Part shown: positions 4,635-8,687 of the stretch, one piece after another
Numbering within the stretch: position 1 is the stretch's first letter
How the letters are laid out: each line of letters opens with the position of its first letter
NCBI GenBank assembly: GCA_035713725.1
Contig: DASTMZ010000136.1
Coordinates: 1-8,687, forward strand
Reading direction: 5' to 3'
Length of the DNA: 8,687 nucleotides
Origin: DASQPR01 sp035713725
GTDB taxonomy: Bacteria; Actinomycetota; Actinomycetes; Mycobacteriales; Micromonosporaceae
Position numbers and translations under genes: made by a program
Notes under the pieces: generated by a model
What the model was told of the DNA's origin: nothing
Databases searched by the model: none
Seen by the model: the letters and a program-made list of their open reading frames with translations, nothing else

Positions 4635-4640
4635 TACCCT
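4635..4640 (+). promoter_or_regulatory. Candidate -10 box for a leaderless methyltransferase transcript
   Basis: TACCCT ends eight bases before the GTG at 4649, and no ribosome-binding site lies between. This is the arrangement expected for a leaderless transcript starting on the G of the start codon. No good -35 box is seen at 17-18 bases. Confidence 0.4.
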
Positions 4641-4648
4641 CTGGCTCG

Positions 4649-5332
4649 GTGAGCGCACACTCGGCAGGCGGCGACCCGGACCACGACATGGATGACGACG
4701 GCGCCTTGGATGTCCTGCCGCGAGAGGTCGGCGTCGGACCGTGGTCCGGTCCGTGGCCGGATGATGCGCGGTTCGATCCGGCGCTGCTTGCCGGTGGTGA
4801 TCGGCGGAACGTGGTTGACCGCTACCGCTATTGGCGGCGCGACGCGATCGTCGCGGATCTTGACGAGCGCCGACACGAGTTCCACGTGGCCATCGAAAAC
4901 TGGCAACACGACATGAACATCGGAACCGTGGTACGCAACGCGAACGCATTCCTGGCGCGCGAGGTGCATGTCGTCGGACGCCGGCGCTGGAACCGGCGCG
5001 GCGCCATGGTCACCGACCGATATCAACACGTCCGTCACCACGGGACGATCGATGAGTTCGTCGACTGGGCGCACGCGCACCGGCTCGTCGTGGTCGGCAT
5101 CGACAACCTCCCGGGCGCCCATCCGCTCGAGACCGCCGTCCTCCCGCGCTCCTGCGCGCTGCTGTTCGGCCAGGAGGGCCCGGGCCTGTCCGACGCCGCG
5201 CGGCACGCCTGCGACCAAGTTTATTCCATCGCCCAGTTCGGTTCGACGCGGTCCATCAACGCGGGCGTGGCGAGCGGGATCGCCATGCACGCATGGATCC
5301 GAGCACACGCGATCGACGAGCTAGCGGACTGA
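4649..5332 (+). CDS. SpoU/TrmH-family RNA 2'-O-methyltransferase
   Basis: A 227-aa SPOUT-class (knotted) enzyme that methylates a ribose 2'-OH in tRNA or rRNA using S-adenosylmethionine. Motif 1 is HDMNIGTVVRNANAF (87-101) with Asn90 and Arg96. Motif 2 is ALLFGQEGPGLS (170-181) with Glu176. Motif 3 is SIAQFGSTRSINAGVASGIA (193-212). Motifs 2 and 3 form the cofactor-binding trefoil knot. Motif 3 reads Ala-Gln and Ser-Ile-Asn-Ala where most relatives read Pro-x and Ser-Leu-Asn-Val, a variant I associate with an actinobacterial subgroup. The first 80 residues are an Asp-rich extension in place of the ribosomal L30e-like RNA-binding domain of some relatives, so target choice may differ. The start is GTG 4649 without a ribosome-binding site. 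The exact RNA target cannot be told. Confidence 0.9.
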   Translation: MSAHSAGGDPDHDMDDDGALDVLPREVGVGPWSGPWPDDARFDPALLAGGDRRNVVDRYRYWRRDAIVADLDERRHEFHVAIENWQHDMNIGTVVRNANAFLAREVHVVGRRRWNRRGAMVTDRYQHVRHHGTIDEFVDWAHAHRLVVVGIDNLPGAHPLETAVLPRSCALLFGQEGPGLSDAARHACDQVYSIAQFGSTRSINAGVASGIAMHAWIRAHAIDELAD

Positions 5333-5437
5333 CGCTCGGCGCGGACGAGTCACCTGAGTCATACCTAATCGGACGCATGTGCCAAGAACCGGAATACGAC
5401 GCGCGACCGGGATGATCCTCGGATGAAGTTATCTCGT

Positions 5438-5472
5438 CGATGATTCATCGCAACAGGTACAACTGCTACTCT
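5438..5472 (+). promoter_or_regulatory. Candidate promoter with palindrome for the small membrane protein gene
   Basis: CGATGA-T-TCATCG (5438-5450) is a perfect 13-base palindrome. Its right half supplies TTCATC (5444-5449), followed after 17 bases by TACTCT (5467-5472), a weak promoter pair. Transcription would start near 5479. A second -10-like box, TATACA (5492-5497), has no partner. The rest of the gap from 5333 to 5527 holds only a direct repeat GAGTCA (5347-5352 and 5356-5361); I see no gene or terminator there. Confidence 0.3.
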
Positions 5473-5527
5473 GACTGCAGCCACCGCACGCTATACACCG
5501 CACCCGTGCGGAGGGGGATGGCCATAG

Positions 5528-5686
5528 ATGCTGAAGAAAATCCTCACCTGGAGCCTGGTGGCTTTCCTGGTGTTCTTCGTGGCGTACCGACCGCAGAACG
5601 CGGCCGCGGTCTTTCGTTCCCTTGGTAATGGTGTCGTCGACATCGCGCAGGGCTTCGGCGACTTCTTCTCGAGCCTCGTCGCGTAG
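5528..5686 (+). CDS. Small single-helix membrane protein, 52 aa
   Basis: A short gene encoding a 52-aa peptide: basic start MLKK, one hydrophobic helix (ILTWSLVAFLVFFVAY, 5-20), then RPQNAAAVFRSLGNG and an amphipathic end DIAQGFGDFFSSLVA. I recall very similar tiny proteins widespread in actinobacteria, with the same R-P-x-x-A-A-x-V-F-R-S-L pattern after the helix, often next to PH-domain membrane protein genes; no function is known to me. The ATG at 5528 follows a purine-rich GGAGGGGGA stretch (5510-5518) about ten bases upstream. The stop is TAG at 5684-5686, 25 bases before the next ATG, so the two genes probably share a transcript. The positive N-terminus before the helix suggests an N-in orientation. 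Confidence 0.8.
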   Translation: MLKKILTWSLVAFLVFFVAYRPQNAAAVFRSLGNGVVDIAQGFGDFFSSLVA

Positions 5687-5694
5687 CGCACGCG

Positions 5695-5700
5695 GATAAT
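5695..5700 (+). promoter_or_regulatory. Possible internal -10 box before the PH-domain gene
   Basis: GATAAT (5695-5700) lies 11 bases before the ATG at 5712, and TAATCT overlaps it. It would give a transcript with almost no leader. A weak CAGG (5703-5706) is the only Shine-Dalgarno-like sequence. No -35 box is visible, so it may be fortuitous and the gene simply co-transcribed with the small peptide gene. Confidence 0.3.
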
Positions 5701-5711
5701 CTCAGGTAACA

Positions 5712-6491
5712 ATGCCACCGCGAGAATCCGGCCCCGGCCAATTCCCGGATGACGGCGGAGTTCCGCCAATGGGCCGGGGACACGGTGACGGCGCGGATGC
5801 GTCGACCGAGGAGATCCGGCTCGATGCGATCGACGAGGACGACGGCAGTGGTCTCTACTACGACTCGTCCGGGATGCCGCTCGGCCCGAATCAAGCCCTT
5901 CCGATCGAAGAGGAGCCGAGTGCGCTCGTCGCGCGCTATCTCTTTCCGACCGAGAAGTTCCGCGGTGAATGGCGCAAGCACTGGAGCTATCTCTTCGATC
6001 AGTTTGCCTACGCGGCGGCCGCCACGTTTGTCTTCGGGTGGCTGTGGGGATTTCTCGTCAAGCGCCATGCCGGGCTCGCCACCAGTGTGGTGATCGCCAT
6101 CTGGCTGCTGGTCATGAGCGCCATCGCGTGGCGCGTCGCGGACTGGTATTACGACCGGTTCATCCTGACGAACAAGCGCATCATGGAGGTCAGTGGCATG
6201 GTCACGCGTACCGTCGCGATGATGCCGCTGCTCCGCGTCACCGACATGAAGTACCAGCAGTCAGCGCTCGGTCGCGTGCTGGGCTACGGCAACTTCGTCG
6301 TCGAGTCGGCTGGCCAGGATCAGGCGCTGCGCGAGGTCAAGCATCTGCCGAGCCCGAACGAGCTGTATCTGCGCATCGTCGAGGAGATGTACGAGCCCGA
6401 GGCGGTCGAGGCGAAGCTTGCCGCGCGTACGGCGGACATCGACGCCGGGATCGGCACGGTAGGCGACGGCGCGAGCGGCGACGGTTCCTGA
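5712..6491 (+). CDS. PH-domain (YdbS-like, bPH2) membrane protein
   Basis: A 259-aa membrane protein. Residues 1-70 are a Gly/Asp/Glu-rich soluble tail. Residues 71-95 (ALVARYLFPTEKFRGEWRKH) lead into two membrane helices (about 97-116 and 122-143). A bacterial PH domain follows at about 146-222, with the family pattern YYDRFILTNKRIMEVSGMVT, the helix-strand segment VAMMPLLRVTDMKYQQSALG and RVLGYGNFVVESAG. The end (EAKLAARTADIDAG onward) is acidic and disordered. Family members are found across actinobacteria; their role is not established, though lipid or protein docking at the membrane is often suggested. The ATG at 5712 is the first start in frame and comes 25 bases after the 52-aa gene. 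The two probably work together or at least share expression. Confidence 0.88.
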   Translation: MPPRESGPGQFPDDGGVPPMGRGHGDGADASTEEIRLDAIDEDDGSGLYYDSSGMPLGPNQALPIEEEPSALVARYLFPTEKFRGEWRKHWSYLFDQFAYAAAATFVFGWLWGFLVKRHAGLATSVVIAIWLLVMSAIAWRVADWYYDRFILTNKRIMEVSGMVTRTVAMMPLLRVTDMKYQQSALGRVLGYGNFVVESAGQDQALREVKHLPSPNELYLRIVEEMYEPEAVEAKLAARTADIDAGIGTVGDGASGDGS

Positions 6492-6574
6492 ACGTCAGCT
6501 GGTAATTCCACGCTGATACCAAATTGTGTGCCTGGCGCTGCAACCTCAGGCGCGGCTATGGCGTCTTTACGAAC

Positions 6575-7303
6575 GTGACTGTGTTGGCACGCCACACCCG
6601 AAACAACCCATCACCGACGGATCGCGACGCTTCGTCCGACGGACAGACGGGGGCCTCGCGACGAAGATTCGCGATCCCTGGTGGGTCGGTTCGTGGTTGG
6701 CCGGCACTCACCGGCAAGCCGGCGGCAACCGGCGAGCCGACGACGACCGGCCGCGCCGCCGGCTCGGGGTCGACGGCACGGGGGAAAGTGTCGAAGTCGA
6801 CCGCGCGTCCGGCGACCGCTGTCGGTCGCACGGCGACGGTCGGCCAGGGCGCGATCGCCGGTCGACCCGCGGGGGTGACCGGACCACGCGCCTCACGACT
6901 GGCAGACCGGCGCGCCGCGCCGACGCACGGTCTCGGAGCCACCGCTGACCGGCCACGTCCGGCGGATCAGCGCGCGGCGCTGGCGGTCGGTGCACGCTAC
7001 GCATCCGTGGGTCAGGCGGGGGATCCAAGGGTGCGTGGCAAGGCCGCCGCGCCGCGTCGCGACCGGGCGGCGAGGCGTCGGGCGGTCTATGCCTACCGGC
7101 TCGCCGACCTCGACGAGTTGTTTACCGATGCCGAAGCACGTGCCGACGCGGAGGTAGAGATGCGACGCGACGCGGCCAATCGGCGGTCCAACGTGCGGTT
7201 CGTCGGCATCATGGTGGTCGTGGCGGTCGGCCTTGGTGTCGTTGCGGCCGGCGTCATCCACCAGGTGTATTCGATAATCGCGACGTTGTTCAGCGCGACA
7301 TAG
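6575..7303 (+). CDS. Low-complexity protein with a C-terminal membrane helix, unknown function
   Basis: I do not recognise this protein. The frame is open from TTG 6524; I chose GTG 6575, but GTG 6581 and GTG 7031 are real alternatives. GTG 7031 has GGGGGA 8 bases upstream and would give only a 90-aa protein. The N-terminal two-thirds are basic and made of Thr, Gly, Ala, Pro and Arg with loose repeats such as LTGKPAATGEPTTTGRAAG, and are likely disordered. The last 90 residues look better ordered. A basic RRDRAARRRAVYAYRLADLD segment leads to an acidic helix (ELFTDAEARADAEVEMRRDA), then one membrane helix (VGIMVVVAVGLGVVAAGVI) near the C-terminus and a short outside tail. This suggests a tail-anchored protein with a long positively charged cytoplasmic arm. 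GC-rich third positions from about 6690 support coding. Confidence 0.6.
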   Translation: MTVLARHTRNNPSPTDRDASSDGQTGASRRRFAIPGGSVRGWPALTGKPAATGEPTTTGRAAGSGSTARGKVSKSTARPATAVGRTATVGQGAIAGRPAGVTGPRASRLADRRAAPTHGLGATADRPRPADQRAALAVGARYASVGQAGDPRVRGKAAAPRRDRAARRRAVYAYRLADLDELFTDAEARADAEVEMRRDAANRRSNVRFVGIMVVVAVGLGVVAAGVIHQVYSIIATLFSAT

Positions 7304-7345
7304 GCGCGCCGGAGTCCATCCCCGACAGAGCCGAAGAATGCACGG

Positions 7346-7361
7346 GCCGACCTCGGTCGGC
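7346..7361. promoter_or_regulatory. Perfect 16-base palindrome before the MarC-family gene
   Basis: GCCGACC (7346-7352), TC, GGTCGGC (7355-7361) is a perfect inverted repeat. It lies between the end of the low-complexity gene and the MarC-family start, directly before GATAGT (7366-7371), a -10-like box six bases before ATG 7378. It may be an operator over the promoter spacer. Read as RNA it could also be a short terminator hairpin for the gene upstream, but no U-tract follows. Confidence 0.4.
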
Positions 7362-7377
7362 GGTGGATAGTGATGGC

Positions 7378-7989
7378 ATGCAGCTCTTCGGCGAGTCGTT
7401 CGTGACCCTCCTCGTGATCACGGACCCGCCGGGCACGGTGCCGATATTCCTGGCGTTGACCGGAACGCTGCCCGCTCGTGACCGCAACCGTGCAGCCTGG
7501 CAGGCGGCGGCACTCGCGCTGGGCGTCATCGTGGTATTCGCCGTTGCCGGGCAGCGGTTGCTCAACTACCTGAACGTCGACCTGCCGGCGCTGCAGGGCG
7601 CCGGCGGGTTGTTGCTGATCCTGGTCGCGTTGGAGTTGCTGACCGGCCGCACCGACGACGCGAGCCGCGGTGCGACGTCGAACGTCGCGCTCGTACCGCT
7701 GGGTACGCCATTGCTCGCCGGTCCGGGTGCGATCGTCGCCACGATGCTGTTCGTCCGTCGCGCGGACAGCGTCGGCGAGTACTTCGAGATCGCGGTCGCC
7801 GTGTTGCTCGTCATGCTGGTGGTGTGGCTGGCGCTGCGGTTCTCCGGCGTGATCGTACGGATCCTGCGCCCCAGTGGCATCGAGGTCGTGACGCGGATCG
7901 CCGGTCTGCTGCTCGCCGCGATCGCGGTGCAACTCATCGCCGACTCGGTCGGCGCGTTTGTCACCCAGTATCTGAACTCGCCGCACTGA
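7378..7989 (+). CDS. MarC-family (UPF0056) integral membrane protein
   Basis: A 203-aa protein, the normal family length, with about six membrane helices in two halves. The first half carries the hallmark TDPPGTVPIFLALTG (15-29) in helix 1. The second carries the matching NVALVPLGTPLLAGPGAI (102-119). The two motifs point to an internal repeat typical of this family. MarC was once linked to multiple antibiotic resistance in E. coli, but that was withdrawn; transport activity is presumed and the substrate is unknown. I chose ATG 7378, where the first helix begins after four residues; GTG 7363 is an in-frame alternative adding MDSDG. Neither has a ribosome-binding site, while GATAGT just upstream would suit a near-leaderless start. 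The end is 24 bases before the next gene's likely GTG. Confidence 0.9.
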   Translation: MQLFGESFVTLLVITDPPGTVPIFLALTGTLPARDRNRAAWQAAALALGVIVVFAVAGQRLLNYLNVDLPALQGAGGLLLILVALELLTGRTDDASRGATSNVALVPLGTPLLAGPGAIVATMLFVRRADSVGEYFEIAVAVLLVMLVVWLALRFSGVIVRILRPSGIEVVTRIAGLLLAAIAVQLIADSVGAFVTQYLNSPH

Positions 7990-8013
7990 GCGTCGGGCGG
8001 GCGGGTGGGCACC

Positions 8014-8687
8014 GTGGCGACCGACCGTGCGCAACCGCTGTCGCATCTCGGTGGCACGATCGGCGTTGTGGAGCCGTCACCCGTCCAACCGCCGCACCGG
8101 TCTGCGGCACCGTCCGAGCCGATCGAGCAGCTGACCTTCGACGGCATGCCAGAGCGGCTGTTCGTGGCGACGCCCAGTCGGTTGGCTGCGTACGAAGACT
8201 GTCCGCGTCGCTACCGGTATGGGTACGTGGACCGGCCGGTGCCGCCGAGAGGCCCGCCGTGGGCGCACAACTCGCTCGGCGCGAGCGTGCACACCGCGCT
8301 GCGGAACTGGTACGGCGTGCCAGTCGAGCGTCGCGGCACCGGCGCGCTACCGGTGCTGCTACAGGCGACCTGGGTCGCCGAGGGATACCGCGACGAGGCG
8401 CAGGAGCGCGCGGCGTTCCGGATGGCCCTTGCCTGGCTCGAGGACTACGTCGCCGATCTTGACCCGGCGAGCGACCCGGTCGGCGTCGAGCGCGTGGTGG
8501 CCGCGAAGACGGACCTGCTCGCGTTCAACGGCCGGGCGGACCGCATCGACCGGCGTGGCGACGAGCTCGTGATCGTCGACTACAAGACCGGGCGTCATCC
8601 GGTCGACTCCGACGACGCGCGCGGTTCGAGTGCTCTCGCGCTCTATGCGTACGCCACGGCGCGAATGTTCCGCCGATCATGCCGCCG
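8014..8687 (+). CDS. RecB-family PD-(D/E)XK nuclease, 5' part
   Basis: At least 224 codons remain open to the window edge; the gene is cut off there. The protein resembles the stand-alone RecB-like exonucleases of actinobacteria (PDDEXK_1 group). Landmarks are ATPSRLAAYEDCPRRYRYGY with a conserved CPRRY, PPRGPPWAHNSLGASVHTAL, then GRADRID (173-179) with the metal-binding Asp, and IVDYKTGR with the Asp189-x-Lys191 catalytic pair. ALYAYATARMFRRSC follows and contains the later conserved Tyr and a Cys; with the CPRRY cysteine this may be part of an iron-sulphur site as in AddB and Cas4, which is inference. The start is uncertain: GTG 8014 is preceded by a G-rich GGGTGGG, while GTG 8005 and GTG 8068 are alternatives. 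No helicase domain is present in the visible part. It is in the same frame as the MarC gene and probably co-transcribed. Confidence 0.88.
   Translation, partial: MATDRAQPLSHLGGTIGVVEPSPVQPPHRSAAPSEPIEQLTFDGMPERLFVATPSRLAAYEDCPRRYRYGYVDRPVPPRGPPWAHNSLGASVHTALRNWYGVPVERRGTGALPVLLQATWVAEGYRDEAQERAAFRMALAWLEDYVADLDPASDPVGVERVVAAKTDLLAFNGRADRIDRRGDELVIVDYKTGRHPVDSDDARGSSALALYAYATARMFRRSCR

Noticed and set aside
4334..5308. A 324-codon minus-strand open frame over the 155-aa and methyltransferase genes
   Set aside because: It spans two well-supported plus-strand genes, a hairpin and a promoter region, and has shadow-type composition.
5391..5416. GGAAT at 5391-5395 as a SigR-type promoter for the small membrane protein gene
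   Set aside because: The triplet at 18-base spacing is GAT rather than GTT, and the start codon is more than 110 bases away.
5440..5628. A 62-codon plus-strand frame overlapping the 52-aa gene
   Set aside because: It has no membrane or domain character, and the alternative frame from ATG 5528 gives a far more protein-like product with a hydrophobic helix and a family I recall.
7093..8046. A 317-codon minus-strand open frame over the MarC-family gene
   Set aside because: It is antisense to a clear membrane protein gene and composed of Arg/His/Asp/Gln without recognisable motifs.
1..8687. Mobile element, CRISPR array or defence island
   Set aside because: No transposase, integrase, terminal repeats, regularly spaced repeats or toxin/restriction genes were seen; composition is even across the window and the nuclease at the right end is a housekeeping-type RecB homologue.

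Overview
The window is GC-rich (roughly two-thirds G+C by eye, with strong G/C preference at third codon positions). It has GTG starts, several promoter-like TANNNT boxes placed directly before GTG/ATG codons (leaderless style), hairpin terminators without U-tracts, and gene families typical of Actinomycetota. I see no rRNA, tRNA, CRISPR array or insertion sequence. The best reading is a chromosomal housekeeping segment of an actinobacterium; the genus cannot be named from this sequence alone.

Layout, left to right. The 3' end of a short-chain dehydrogenase gene (+) is followed by a convergent gene for a Pro/Tyr/Gly-rich DUF4190-type membrane protein (-). A divergent intergenic region with an inverted repeat over a promoter leads to a complete acyl-CoA dehydrogenase gene (+). 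Two minus-strand genes follow: a YccU-like CoA-binding protein and, upstream of it, a thioredoxin. They are separated by a perfect 12-bp hairpin. The thioredoxin gene has a GGAAT-N18-GTT promoter, the signature of the thiol-stress sigma factor SigR/SigH. Divergent from it lies a decayed DCC-family (DUF393) thiol-oxidoreductase gene. Next comes a non-coding, strongly foldable stretch ending in a textbook intrinsic terminator only 26 bases before a MaoC-type dehydratase gene (+). This looks like an attenuated leader or a small RNA and is the most intriguing item here.

The right half is all on the plus strand. It holds an unrecognised 155-aa protein, a SpoU/TrmH-type RNA 2'-O-methyltransferase with a leaderless-looking GTG start, a 52-aa one-helix membrane protein, a two-helix PH-domain (YdbS-like) membrane protein, a low-complexity protein with one C-terminal membrane helix, a MarC-family membrane protein, and the 5' part of a RecB-family PD-(D/E)XK nuclease gene that runs off the window end.

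The genes do not form one pathway. Two themes recur: acyl-CoA chemistry (dehydrogenase, MaoC dehydratase, CoA-binding protein, SDR) and membrane/envelope proteins of unknown role (DUF4190, 52-aa peptide, PH protein, tail-anchored-like protein, MarC). The thioredoxin and the DCC remnant form a small thiol-redox island. From general knowledge of actinobacterial gene order, the RecB-like nuclease often lies near the TrmI methyltransferase and Pup-proteasome genes, so that locus may begin just beyond the right edge.
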